Source of the DNA: Ruminococcaceae bacterium UBA6434
GTDB lineage: Bacteria; Bacillota; Clostridia; Oscillospirales; Acutalibacteraceae
NCBI GenBank assembly: GCA_002437245.1
Contig: DJOQ01000028.1
Span: forward strand, 1-45,945
DNA length: 45,945 bases
Direction: 5' to 3'
The translations under genes and the position numbers were made by a program. Numbering within the stretch: position 1 is the stretch's first letter; the number at the start of each line of letters is the position of its first letter. The notes beneath the pieces are model-generated. The model ran no database searches, was not told where the DNA came from, and saw only the letters and a list, made by a program, of their open reading frames with translations. Positions 1-7,776 of the stretch are shown in pieces.

Positions 1-47
1 ACTTCACTTTGGCAATTTAGGCCTTTCTTATCTCTATGATATAACAT

Positions 48-73
48 CATTTGTCCGATTAAGCGGACAAATG
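48..73. repeat. Perfect 10-bp inverted repeat
   Basis: CATTTGTCCG (48-57), six bases ATTAAG, then CGGACAAATG (64-73) form a perfect inverted repeat. Neither side carries a T-tract, so it is not a convincing intrinsic terminator. It lies about 180 bases ahead of the MATE remnant and could be an operator or an mRNA hairpin; nothing in the sequence decides which. Confidence 0.5.
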
Positions 74-253
74 CGTAAGTAAAGTAAAATCCGACGCGAT
101 ACGGTATTAATTGTCTGTTTTCGCATGTGCTGAGCTAAACTTTTCGCACCGACACGTTTTAGGCGTATCGGATTGCGCTCTTTCCTTGCTTTCGCATTGT
201 TTTTTGCGCCGAACTGTGATACCATATTATCAGCATTATTTGACGGTGATAAA

Positions 254-700
254 GTGGAAAAGGATTTAACTCGCGGCAGCGTTACAAAGTCAATGCTGCT
301 TTTTGCATACCCTATGATACTCGGCAATCTTCTACAGCAATGCTATAACATTGCCGATACGCTGATAGTGGGGCGTTTCCTCGGAGCGGACGCGCTTGCC
401 GCCGTCGGCTCGGCATATACGCTTATGACTTTTCTTATTTCCGTAATAGCCGGGCTTTGTATGGGCGGCGGAGCCGTGTTTTCCGTTTGCAAAGGCAGGG
501 GAGATGAGCAAAGCCTTAAAAACAATGTGGCGGCTTCGTTTGTATTTATCGCGGCTTTTTCATTCGTGATAAATATTTGCGCGTTTTTGTTTACAGACCC
601 TATACTTCACGCCCTTAAAGTACCCTACGGCGTTTTACCGCAAACGCGAAAAGAAAAGTGTCACATCGTAGCGAGCGCCGTTTTTATTCGGCAACCTTGA
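254..700 (+). pseudogene. Truncated MATE-family efflux transporter
   Basis: The N-terminal third of a MATE (multi antimicrobial extrusion) transporter: the start at GTG 254 gives VEKDLTRGSVTKSM, followed by family-typical stretches PMILGNLLQQCYNIADT and VGRFLGADALAAVGSA and about three membrane segments. MATE proteins are about 450 residues with 12 helices; this frame ends after 148. Similarity stops near LKVPYGVLPQTR, and the last roughly 15 residues (KEKCHIVASAVFIRQP) look unrelated. The rest of the gene is not found downstream, where a hydrolase begins at 722. The best reading is a deletion remnant without transport activity. An upstream in-frame ATG at 173 only adds residues unlike the family. 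MATE identity is strong; loss of function is inferred. Confidence 0.75.
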
Positions 701-721
701 TTTTGTATCGGAGGCGAAAAT

Positions 722-1624
722 TTGAAATACAATATAGACCGTGAACTACGTCGGTACTGCCGCCGATTGCCGTTCTCCAAGGAAATTCTCCGTTTGTCAA
801 TCCCGGCACTCCGAGTTATGTATAAATTCACGCCTTTTAATAAAAATGTGAATTTAAGGAGCGAATACATAATTTCCGACGGGAAAAAACTGCGCCTTGA
901 TATTTTTGAGCCTGAAAATTGCAAAAAAGAAACACCCGTGCTGTTATATTTCCACGGCGGAGGATTCGGCTACAGCGCGTCGCCGTTCCATAAAAAGCTT
1001 GCGGCGGAATATGCCGCAAAAACTCCGTGCCGCGTTATTTGCCCCGATTATCGTCTTTTGCCGAAATATCCGTATCCCGCGGCAAAAAATGACGCATTTT
1101 CCTCGTTTGCCGCCGTTAAAAAAATGTTCCCGTATTCTGCCGCGGCAGTCGGCGGTGACAGCGCCGGAGCGGTCCTTGCCGCCTATACCGCAGACAGATT
1201 CGGAGCGGATATATCATTTTTAATGCTTATCTATCCCGTGTGCGCAAATGAGCGCGACACTGAGTCGATGAGGCGCTTTTGCGATACACCTCTTTGGGAC
1301 TCAAAAAACAATAAAATTATGTGGGAAATGTATCTTAAAAATCAAAGCGACGGTGCTGTTCCTTTAAATCTCCGCTTTTCAAATCCCGTCCCTAACGCTT
1401 ATATCGAGCTTTGTGAATTCGACTGTCTGCATGACGAGGGCGCGGCAATGAATGAGAAGCTTTTACGGCTCGGAACGAAAACCGTGCTGAATGACACAAA
1501 AGGCACATTTCACGGCTACGATATAGCGCTTAACAGCAAAATAACCAAAGAAAATGTAAAGCTCAGAATAACGTCGCTTAAAAATGTGCTTTATTCCGAT
1601 TGCGAAAGAGGGGTGGAAATATGA
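722..1624 (+). CDS. Alpha/beta hydrolase (esterase/lipase-like, HSL family)
   Basis: A 300-residue serine hydrolase of the hormone-sensitive-lipase/acetyl-hydrolase type. The oxyanion-hole motif HGGG is at residues 78-81 (YFHGGGFGY), the nucleophile elbow GDSAG has Ser147, and a C-terminal FHGYD supplies the likely catalytic His. No signal peptide is evident, so it should act in the cytoplasm on short acyl esters; the substrate cannot be told. The start is TTG at 722, chosen because CGGAGGCG lies about 8 bases upstream and no better start exists. Its stop overlaps the next gene's ATG as ATGA at 1621-1624, so the two are probably co-translated. The family call is firm, the substrate open. Confidence 0.85.
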   Translation: MKYNIDRELRRYCRRLPFSKEILRLSIPALRVMYKFTPFNKNVNLRSEYIISDGKKLRLDIFEPENCKKETPVLLYFHGGGFGYSASPFHKKLAAEYAAKTPCRVICPDYRLLPKYPYPAAKNDAFSSFAAVKKMFPYSAAAVGGDSAGAVLAAYTADRFGADISFLMLIYPVCANERDTESMRRFCDTPLWDSKNNKIMWEMYLKNQSDGAVPLNLRFSNPVPNAYIELCEFDCLHDEGAAMNEKLLRLGTKTVLNDTKGTFHGYDIALNSKITKENVKLRITSLKNVLYSDCERGVEI

Positions 1625-2499
1625 TATGTACCGCCTGTCCGCGTACCTGCCGTACAGACAGGGAGTATGACAAGCCCTCGCACGGCTTTTGCAAAATGCC
1701 GTATAATGCTGTTATAGCGAGAGCGGCGCTTCATATGTGGGAGGAACCCGTTATAAGCGGCACAAACGGTTCGGGTGCAATATTTTTTTCCGGATGCTCG
1801 CTGAGATGTGTTTTCTGTCAGAATTATGACATAAGCCACGATGATTTCGGAAAAAGCGTATCCGAAGAGCGTTTTATTGATATTATGAAAGAGCTTGTGT
1901 CAAAGGGCGCGCATAACATAAATCTCGTAAACCCCACCCATTTTGTGCCGTTTATCCGCGGCGCGCTTGAAAAGTACAAGCCGCCCGTGCCCGTGGTTTA
2001 CAATACCGGCGGCTATGACAGGGCAGAGAGTATAAAATCTCTTGACGGGCTTGTGGACATTTATCTGCCGGACTTAAAATATTATGACGCGGACGTTTCG
2101 GCAAAGTATTCTGCGGCTCCCGATTATTTTAAAAAAGCGTCCGAAGCTGTACTTGAGATGAGACGTCAGACCGAAACCGATATATTTAAAGACGGTATAA
2201 TGCAAAGGGGAGTTATAATCCGCCATCTCGTATTGCCGGGCAATACGGCTCAGTCGGTAAAAATACTTAAATGGATAAGCGAAAATCTGCCGCGCGACAC
2301 CTTCGTCAGCATAATGAGCCAATACACACCGTGCGGCGAAGCGTTTAAGTATAAAGAATTGAGAAGAAAAATTGTATCCGCCGAATACGACAAAGTCATA
2401 AACACTTTTTTTGACTTGGGGCTTAAAAACGGATTTATGCAGGAGAGAACTTCGGCAAAAACAGGCTTTATTCCGAAATTCGACTTGTCCGGGGTTTGA
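1621..2499 (+). CDS. Radical SAM protein, PflX-like (PFL-activase-related)
   Basis: A 292-residue radical S-adenosylmethionine protein. The CX3CX2C cluster motif is Cys59, Cys63, Cys66 in GCSLRCVFCQNYD, binding the 4Fe-4S cluster that cleaves SAM. An N-terminal cysteine set (CTACPRTC, and Cys24 in HGFC) is typical of the COG1313 group related to pyruvate-formate-lyase activating enzymes. It probably makes a radical on a partner protein or small molecule, but no glycyl-radical enzyme lies nearby. The start is ATG 1621, which overlaps the hydrolase stop; an upstream in-frame start at 1600 adds only seven unconserved residues. Specific function is not known for this group. Confidence 0.85.
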   Translation: MICTACPRTCRTDREYDKPSHGFCKMPYNAVIARAALHMWEEPVISGTNGSGAIFFSGCSLRCVFCQNYDISHDDFGKSVSEERFIDIMKELVSKGAHNINLVNPTHFVPFIRGALEKYKPPVPVVYNTGGYDRAESIKSLDGLVDIYLPDLKYYDADVSAKYSAAPDYFKKASEAVLEMRRQTETDIFKDGIMQRGVIIRHLVLPGNTAQSVKILKWISENLPRDTFVSIMSQYTPCGEAFKYKELRRKIVSAEYDKVINTFFDLGLKNGFMQERTSAKTGFIPKFDLSGV

Positions 2500-2561
2500 T
2501 TTTTGCGGAAATTTGTAGTAAAATAAAAAAATAAAATAATATTTGTCTGGAAGTGTTGAAA

Positions 2562-3047
2562 ATGGCAAAGAAAAAGGGCTTTATGAAGGAATTTAAAGAG
2601 TTTATCTCTCGCGGAAGCGTTATCGACCTTGCCGTAGGCGTTATCATAGGCGGTGCTTTCCAAAAAATAGTAAATTCACTCGTAAACGACATCATCATGC
2701 CGGTGATAAGTCTTATAACCGGCGGTATAGATTTCAACAATTGGTTTTTGCCTCTCGGCAAAGGCGATTTTGCCACGGCGGCGGACGCAAAAGCCGCAGG
2801 TGTAGCCACCTTGAATTACGGCACTTTTATAGGTACTGCGCTTGATTTCCTTATCATGGCGTTTATAATATTCCTGTTTATCAAGGGGATAAATACGCTG
2901 AGAGAGAAAACTTCAAAGTCGCACGAAGAGGAAAAACCGGCACCCACCACAAAGATATGCCCTTATTGCAAGAGTGAAATTGATATAAATGCAACGAGAT
3001 GCCCCAACTGCACCTCGGAACTTGAAAGTGAGGAACAATCAAAATGA
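2562..3047 (+). CDS. mscL: Large-conductance mechanosensitive channel with C-terminal zinc ribbon
   Basis: MscL forms a homopentameric inner-membrane pore that opens under turgor stress and releases solutes. Residues 1-115 are a standard MscL: the amphipathic N-terminus MKEFKEFISRGSVIDLAVG, TM1 about 17-45 with the VGVIIGGAF pore stretch, and TM2 about 87-110. Instead of the usual short helical tail there is a KSHEEEKPAP linker and a CX2C-X10-CX2C zinc ribbon (Cys133, 136, 147, 150), giving 161 residues. The ATG at 2562 starts at MAKKKGF; a GTG at 2553 is possible but unneeded. The last four bases overlap proC. The channel call is firm; metal binding is inferred from the cysteine spacing. Confidence 0.93.
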   Translation: MAKKKGFMKEFKEFISRGSVIDLAVGVIIGGAFQKIVNSLVNDIIMPVISLITGGIDFNNWFLPLGKGDFATAADAKAAGVATLNYGTFIGTALDFLIMAFIIFLFIKGINTLREKTSKSHEEEKPAPTTKICPYCKSEIDINATRCPNCTSELESEEQSK

Positions 3048-3841
3048 AAATAGGCTTTTTCGGCGCGGGGAATATGGCTTCCGCCATTGTCGGCGGAGCG
3101 GTTTCGTCGGGTAATTTCAGGGCGGAGGATATATCGGTATACGATATAGATATTGCAAAAGCACGTCTTGTGAGCGATGAATTTTCAGTGTGCGTCAGCG
3201 AGACTCCCGACAGCCTCATAGATTTTGCGGATGCGGTGGTTTTGGCTGTAAAACCGAATGTTTTTCCGTCGCTTCTTCCGTCAATATCCAAAAAACTCCG
3301 CGAAAACAACAGCTTGGTCGTGTCGATAGCGGCAGGCAAGACAACCGATTTTATAGAGAATCTTCTCGGGTACGAAGCACCCATAATCAGAATTATGCCG
3401 AATATCAATGCAACCGTGCTTGAGGCAATGAGCGCATATTGCTGCAGCGAATCGGTAACCGACGACCAAAAGGAATTTGTAAATAAGCTCTGTTCTTCTT
3501 TCGGTAAGGTTATACCTCTCTCCGAAAATTATTTTCCGCTGTTTTGCTCGATTGCCGGATGTGCGCCGGCGTATGCTTATATGTTTATAGATTCGCTTGC
3601 GAGATCGGCTGTCAAAAACGGTATGAATAAATCCATGGCGCTTGAGATAGCGGCTCAGACCGTGCTCGGCAGCGCAAAAAAAATACTTGAGAGCGACGAG
3701 CATCCGTGGGAGCTTATAGATAAGGTATGCTCTCCGGGCGGAACCACAATCGAGGGTGTCGTATCTCTCCAGAAGGACGGATTTGAAAGCGCTGTTTGCA
3801 ATGCCGTAGACGCGGCGCTTCAAAAGGACAAAAAAGTCTGA
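3044..3841 (+). CDS. proC: Pyrroline-5-carboxylate reductase
   Basis: A 265-residue cytosolic enzyme of the last step of proline synthesis, reducing 1-pyrroline-5-carboxylate with NAD(P)H. The N-terminus is the family dinucleotide-binding fold (KIGFFGAGNMASAIVGG), followed by AVKPNVF and VSIAAGKTT. The C-terminal dimer domain carries CSPGGTTIEGV, the signature that closes the active site. Length is normal (260-280). It starts in the mscL stop (ATGA, 3044-3047), suggesting co-expression of a turgor-release channel with synthesis of the compatible solute proline. That functional link is an inference from position only. A terminator follows at 3881. Confidence 0.95.
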   Translation: MKIGFFGAGNMASAIVGGAVSSGNFRAEDISVYDIDIAKARLVSDEFSVCVSETPDSLIDFADAVVLAVKPNVFPSLLPSISKKLRENNSLVVSIAAGKTTDFIENLLGYEAPIIRIMPNINATVLEAMSAYCCSESVTDDQKEFVNKLCSSFGKVIPLSENYFPLFCSIAGCAPAYAYMFIDSLARSAVKNGMNKSMALEIAAQTVLGSAKKILESDEHPWELIDKVCSPGGTTIEGVVSLQKDGFESAVCNAVDAALQKDKKV

Positions 3842-3880
3842 TTTGTTTTAAACTTCGCAAAAACAAAATATGTATTTTCA

Positions 3881-3906
3881 GGCGACCGCTCGACGGTCGC
3901 CTTTTT
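3881..3906 (+). terminator. Intrinsic terminator after proC
   Basis: A perfect 8-bp stem, GGCGACCG / CGGTCGCC (3881-3888 with 3894-3901), with a 5-base loop is followed directly by TTTTT. It closes the hydrolase-to-proC transcription unit about 40 bases after the proC stop. Confidence 0.85.
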
Positions 3907-4002
3907 GCTTTTCTGCAATTCGCGGACGACAATTTTGAGCGGCTTAAATTGCCGTTTTTGATGCCTGCGGCTTTTATTGTGCACAAAACCTCACGTATTA
4001 AC

Positions 4003-4022
4003 AATTTATTTACAAATAAATT
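4003..4022. repeat. AT-rich perfect inverted repeat upstream of the hrcA promoter
   Basis: AATTTATTT (4003-4011), two bases, AAATAAATT (4014-4022) is a perfect 9-bp palindrome ending 12 bases before the -35 box. It may act as an UP-like element or a binding site; chance in AT-rich DNA is also possible. The 90 bases between the proC terminator and this repeat show nothing else. Confidence 0.4.
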
Positions 4023-4034
4023 CCTCTTTAAGTA

Positions 4035-4064
4035 TTGACAAAGCGAATTTTTGGGGATAATATA
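4035..4064 (+). promoter_or_regulatory. Housekeeping-type promoter of the hrcA operon
   Basis: A consensus TTGACA (-35) at 4035-4040 is followed after 18 bases by TAATAT (4059-4064); the overlapping GATAAT at 4056 gives a 15-base spacer. Transcription would start about 4071, inside the CIRCE operator, the arrangement expected for HrcA repression of a SigA promoter. Confidence 0.75.
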
Positions 4065-4072
4065 TGTATAGA

Positions 4073-4099
4073 TTAGCACTCAGGGGCAAAGAGTGCTAA
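4073..4099. promoter_or_regulatory. CIRCE operator (HrcA-binding site)
   Basis: TTAGCACTC (4073-4081), nine bases, GAGTGCTAA (4091-4099) matches the CIRCE consensus TTAGCACTC-N9-GAGTGCTAA exactly. CIRCE is the known operator of the HrcA heat-shock repressor. It sits between the promoter and the hrcA ribosome site (AGAAAGAAGG), so the operon should be autoregulated and induced when GroE is titrated by misfolded protein. Confidence 0.97.
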
Positions 4100-4128
4100 C
4101 GGTGCTAAAAAGAAAGAAGGCGAACGAT

Positions 4129-5172
4129 ATGGAAATGACAGAACGCAAGAAAAAGATTCTTGCCGCCGTTGTAGAGAGATATATATTGTCCGGTGAACCT
4201 GTCGGCTCAAAGGCACTTGTAAATTTGCCGGGGCTTTCCGTTTCGTCCGCTACGGTTCGTAACGATATGGCGGATCTTGTTACGGCAGGTTATCTTGAGC
4301 AGCCGCACACTTCGGCAGGCAGAATTCCGTCGAGTGAGGGCTATCGTTATTATGTCGATAACCTTATGGGCAGATATGAGCTTTCCGATAAAGAAAAACG
4401 CATTATCGACTCGAAGCTTGAGGGCGTTCCGTCCGAGACGAAGAGCGTGCTTGAAAAAGCCGGCCTTGTCCTTTCGGAGCTTACGGGCTGCGCGGCAATA
4501 TCAACAACTCCTGCCGACAGTCAAGCGGTTATACGCCGCGTCGAGCTTGTCCCCATAGGCACAAAAACCGCAATGGTCGTTATGCTGACTTCGTCGGGCA
4601 TACTCAAAAGCCGCGTGTGCAGAACAAATTCCGAAATAACCCTCGATATAGTCGAGACTTTTTACAATATAACAAAGCAGTATTTTATCGGCAAACCGGC
4701 GGCAAGCCTCAGCATTGCAAAAATCCAAACCGTGGCGCTGTCACTCGGCGATAAATCATTTACAATGACTCCGCTTCTTGTAACCCTTGCTGATTTGGCG
4801 TCTATGACGGAGCGCACCGAGCTCCTGCTCGAAGGTCAGTCAAATCTTCTGAATTACCGTGAGTTTGAGTCAAACGCATACGAACTTATGGAGTTTCTTC
4901 GCCGCTCGGAACCTTTGTCGCAGGTGTTTAAAAAATACACCGAGAAAAAGGGAACGGAAGATACCCCGAATGTTTTAATAGGCCGCGAAAACCTGTTCCG
5001 CGAACTTCAAAATTCAAGTATGATATTCGGCGAATACAAGGTAGGCGACAGAGACAGCGGCACTATCGGAATAATAGGCCCGACGAGACTTGATTACAGC
5101 CGCCTTATTCCGAGCCTTAAATATCTAACCGACATTGTCAGCAGAATACTCTCGCACAATATTGATGATTAG
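4129..5172 (+). CDS. hrcA: Heat-inducible transcription repressor HrcA
   Basis: A 347-residue repressor of class I heat-shock genes, binding CIRCE as a dimer. The N-terminal winged helix-turn-helix is seen in VERYILSGEPVGSKAL and the conserved VRNDMADLVTAGYLEQPHT, followed by SAGRIPSSEGYRYYVD. The rest is the GAF-like dimerisation/inserted domain, ending with IGIIGPTRLDYSRLIP. The start is ATG 4129, seven bases or so after AGAAGG; a GTG at 4093 would lie within the CIRCE operator and is rejected. It is the first gene of hrcA-grpE-dnaK-dnaJ and is controlled by its own operator just upstream. Confidence 0.97.
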   Translation: MEMTERKKKILAAVVERYILSGEPVGSKALVNLPGLSVSSATVRNDMADLVTAGYLEQPHTSAGRIPSSEGYRYYVDNLMGRYELSDKEKRIIDSKLEGVPSETKSVLEKAGLVLSELTGCAAISTTPADSQAVIRRVELVPIGTKTAMVVMLTSSGILKSRVCRTNSEITLDIVETFYNITKQYFIGKPAASLSIAKIQTVALSLGDKSFTMTPLLVTLADLASMTERTELLLEGQSNLLNYREFESNAYELMEFLRRSEPLSQVFKKYTEKKGTEDTPNVLIGRENLFRELQNSSMIFGEYKVGDRDSGTIGIIGPTRLDYSRLIPSLKYLTDIVSRILSHNIDD

Positions 5173-5230
5173 CTTTTAATTCGGTAACGAATTTAACATA
5201 ACCTGTTCATAATGAAAGGGCTGAAAACGA

Positions 5231-5776
5231 ATGGCAAAGAAAAAAGAAACAGAGCCGAAAGGCACTGATAAAAAGGCCGAAAATACTGAAGGTGAAAAGA
5301 CCGATAACGTAGAAATCGAGGTCGAAAAAGAGGTCTCCGAGGCGGAGAATTTGGCTTCCCGGCTTAAAGACGTCAACGACAGGCTTTTGCGCACGCTCGC
5401 CGAGTACGATAATTTCCGTAAACGCTCACTGAAAGAAAAAGAGGCGGCGTACAGCGACTCAAAGGCACTTGTTTTGGCGGAGCTTTTACCCGTTATGGAT
5501 AATTTTGAGCGCGCTGCGGAAAACAAAAACGCGTCACCGGAAGACTATATGAAGGGAATTGATATGATTTACAATCAGTTCTCGGAAGTATTCAAAAAAC
5601 TCGGCGTTGAGTCTTTCGGAGAAAAGGGCGATTCCTTTGACCCCAATCTCCACAATGCGGTTATGCACGTGGATGACGAAAACGAAGAGGATAACGTCAT
5701 TATAGATGTATTTTCAAAAGGCTATAAGCTTGGCGACAGAATATTGCGTCCCGCAATGGTTAAAGTCGCCAATTAA
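5231..5776 (+). CDS. grpE: Nucleotide exchange factor GrpE
   Basis: A 181-residue co-chaperone that releases ADP from DnaK. A charged, low-complexity N-terminus (about 1-40, Lys/Glu-rich) leads into the long dimerising coiled coil, which contains the family block LLRTLAEYDNFRKRS. The C-terminal beta domain that opens the DnaK cleft shows HNAVMHV and GYKLGDRILRPAMVKV. Length is typical (180-200). It lies 58 bases after hrcA and 31 before dnaK, all under the CIRCE-controlled promoter. Confidence 0.96.
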   Translation: MAKKKETEPKGTDKKAENTEGEKTDNVEIEVEKEVSEAENLASRLKDVNDRLLRTLAEYDNFRKRSLKEKEAAYSDSKALVLAELLPVMDNFERAAENKNASPEDYMKGIDMIYNQFSEVFKKLGVESFGEKGDSFDPNLHNAVMHVDDENEEDNVIIDVFSKGYKLGDRILRPAMVKVAN

Positions 5777-5807
5777 AATAATAAATAATGTTTTGGAGGA
5801 ATAAATT

Positions 5808-7670
5808 ATGGCTAAGGTAATAGGTATTGATTTAGGTACTACAAATTCATGCGTAGCGGTTATCGAAGGCGGCGAGCCCGTTGTTATCGCAAACGCAGAG
5901 GGCGCAAGAACCACTCCGTCGGTTGTTGCGTTTTCAAAGACCGGTGAGAGAATGGTCGGTCAGGTTGCAAAACGTCAGGCAATCACAAATCCCGAGAGAA
6001 CCGTTTCTTCAATAAAGAGACATATGGGTTCCGATTATAAGGTTACTATAGACGGTAAAAGCTACACTCCGCAGGAAATATCCGCAATGATTCTTCAGAA
6101 ACTCAAGAGCGACGCAGAGAGTTATCTCGGTGGCAAAGTTACAGAGGCTGTCATTACGGTTCCCGCGTATTTCACCGATTCGCAGCGTCAGGCTACAAAG
6201 GACGCAGGCAAAATTGCAGGTCTTGATGTTAAGAGAATAATCAACGAGCCGACAGCCGCAGCTTTGGCTTACGGTATTGATAAGGAGTCGGACCAGAAAG
6301 TAATGGTATACGACCTCGGCGGCGGTACATTCGATGTATCAATCATTGAGATGGGCGACGGCGTTCAGGAAGTTCTTGCAACGGCAGGTAACAACCACCT
6401 CGGCGGCGACGATTTCGACCAGAGAATTATCGATTGGCTTGCAGATGAGTTCAAAAAGGAGCAGGGCGTAGACCTTCGCAATGATAAGATGGCTATGCAG
6501 AGACTTAAAGAGGCTGCCGAAAAAGCTAAGATTGAGCTCTCCGGTGTTACCACCTCTCAGATAAGCCTTCCCTTCATCACAGCCGATGCCACAGGCCCCA
6601 AGCATCTTGAAACCACTCTTACAAGAGCTAAGTTCAACGAGATGACCGCAGACCTTGTCGAAGCTACAATGGGTCCCGTTCGTCAGGCTCTTTCCGACTC
6701 CGGTCTTAAAGCGTCCGACCTCAACAAGATTCTTCTTGTCGGCGGTTCTTCAAGAATTCCGGCAGTTCAGGAAGCTATAAAGAACTTTACGGGCATTGAG
6801 CCTTTCAAGGGTATTAACCCCGATGAATGCGTTGCAGTCGGCGCGGCTATCCAGGGCGGCGTTTTAGGCGGCGACGTTGAGGGCATACTTCTTCTTGATG
6901 TAACTCCGCTTTCACTCGGTATTGAGACTATGGGCGGTGTTTCCACCAAGATTATCGAGAGAAATACCACAATCCCCACAAAGAAGAGCCAGATCTTCTC
7001 TACGGCAGCCGATAACCAGACTTCTGTTGAAGTTCACGTGCTTCAGGGCGAGAGAGAATTTGCAAAGGATAACAAGACTCTCGGCGTATTCCACCTCGAC
7101 GGTATTATGCCTGCTCCCCGCGGTGTACCTCAGATCGAAGTTACATTTGATATCGACGCTAACGGTATAGTTCATGTTTCGGCTAAGGACCTCGGCACTC
7201 AGAAAGAGCAGTCCATTTCCATAACCTCCTCAACCAATATGTCCAAAGACGATATTGATAAGGCGGTTAAGGAAGCCGCTCAGTACGAAGAGGCAGATAA
7301 GAAGCGCAAAGAGGAAGTCGATACTCGCAACGAAGCCGATCAGATGGTTTATCAGTGCGAGAAGATTCTCTCGGAAAACGGCGATAAGATAAACGAGACC
7401 GATAAAAAGGACGTTGAAGATAAACTGAACGCTCTTAAAGAGGCTTTGAAGGGCGATAATGCCGATGACATCAAGGCTAAGAAAGAAGCGCTTACTCAGA
7501 GCTTCTATAAGATTTCGGAAGAAATCTACAAGCAGGCTGCTGCGGCTCAGCAGGCAGCAGGCGGCGCTCAGCAGAATCCGGGTGCCGGCGCACAGGGCAA
7601 TGCTCCCGGTCAGGACGGTTACTACGAGACCAATTACACCGACGTTGAGGACGATCCCAACAAGAAATAA
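5808..7670 (+). CDS. dnaK: Chaperone DnaK (Hsp70)
   Basis: A 620-residue cytosolic Hsp70 that cycles on unfolded peptides using ATP. The ATPase domain (about 1-360) opens with IGIDLGTTNSCVAV and carries VMVYDLGGGTFDVS and ILLVGGSSRIPAVQ. The interdomain linker DVTPLSLGIETMGG leads to the substrate-binding domain and helical lid (about 370-580). The tail is Gln/Gly/Ala-rich and ends in a DVEDDPNKK acidic segment. The ribosome site TGGAGGA is strong. There is no CIRCE directly upstream, so it relies on the hrcA promoter. Its codons are visibly more optimised than its neighbours, in line with high expression. Confidence 0.98.
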   Translation: MAKVIGIDLGTTNSCVAVIEGGEPVVIANAEGARTTPSVVAFSKTGERMVGQVAKRQAITNPERTVSSIKRHMGSDYKVTIDGKSYTPQEISAMILQKLKSDAESYLGGKVTEAVITVPAYFTDSQRQATKDAGKIAGLDVKRIINEPTAAALAYGIDKESDQKVMVYDLGGGTFDVSIIEMGDGVQEVLATAGNNHLGGDDFDQRIIDWLADEFKKEQGVDLRNDKMAMQRLKEAAEKAKIELSGVTTSQISLPFITADATGPKHLETTLTRAKFNEMTADLVEATMGPVRQALSDSGLKASDLNKILLVGGSSRIPAVQEAIKNFTGIEPFKGINPDECVAVGAAIQGGVLGGDVEGILLLDVTPLSLGIETMGGVSTKIIERNTTIPTKKSQIFSTAADNQTSVEVHVLQGEREFAKDNKTLGVFHLDGIMPAPRGVPQIEVTFDIDANGIVHVSAKDLGTQKEQSISITSSTNMSKDDIDKAVKEAAQYEEADKKRKEEVDTRNEADQMVYQCEKILSENGDKINETDKKDVEDKLNALKEALKGDNADDIKAKKEALTQSFYKISEEIYKQAAAAQQAAGGAQQNPGAGAQGNAPGQDGYYETNYTDVEDDPNKK

Positions 7671-7680
7671 TCACTTCTGT

Positions 7681-7713
7681 CCGCTTTCTCTTCCGTTTCG
7701 GGGGAGAAGGCGG
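7681..7713 (+). other. Stem-loop in the dnaK-dnaJ gap
   Basis: CCGCTTTCTC (7681-7690) pairs with GAGAAGGCGG (7704-7713), ten pairs with one G-T wobble. No T-tract follows, so it is more likely an mRNA stabiliser/3'-end barrier that sets the DnaK:DnaJ ratio than a complete terminator. Its role is inferred. Confidence 0.55.
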
Positions 7714-7745
7714 AAATGTGTTATTTCAAATATACTATAAACAGC

Positions 7746-7760
7746 GGCGCCGACGGCGCC
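7746..7760 (+). other. GC-rich hairpin just ahead of the dnaJ ribosome site
   Basis: GGCGCCG and CGGCGCC around a single A (7746-7760) form a very stable short inverted repeat three bases before the dnaJ ribosome site GGAGTG (7763). It could damp dnaJ translation or protect a processed mRNA 5' end. Confidence 0.5.
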
Positions 7761-7776
7761 ACGGAGTGATTGTTAT

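Noticed and set aside
4093..4128. Upstream GTG start for hrcA
   Set aside because: The codon is inside the right half of the CIRCE operator and the added residues are not family-like.
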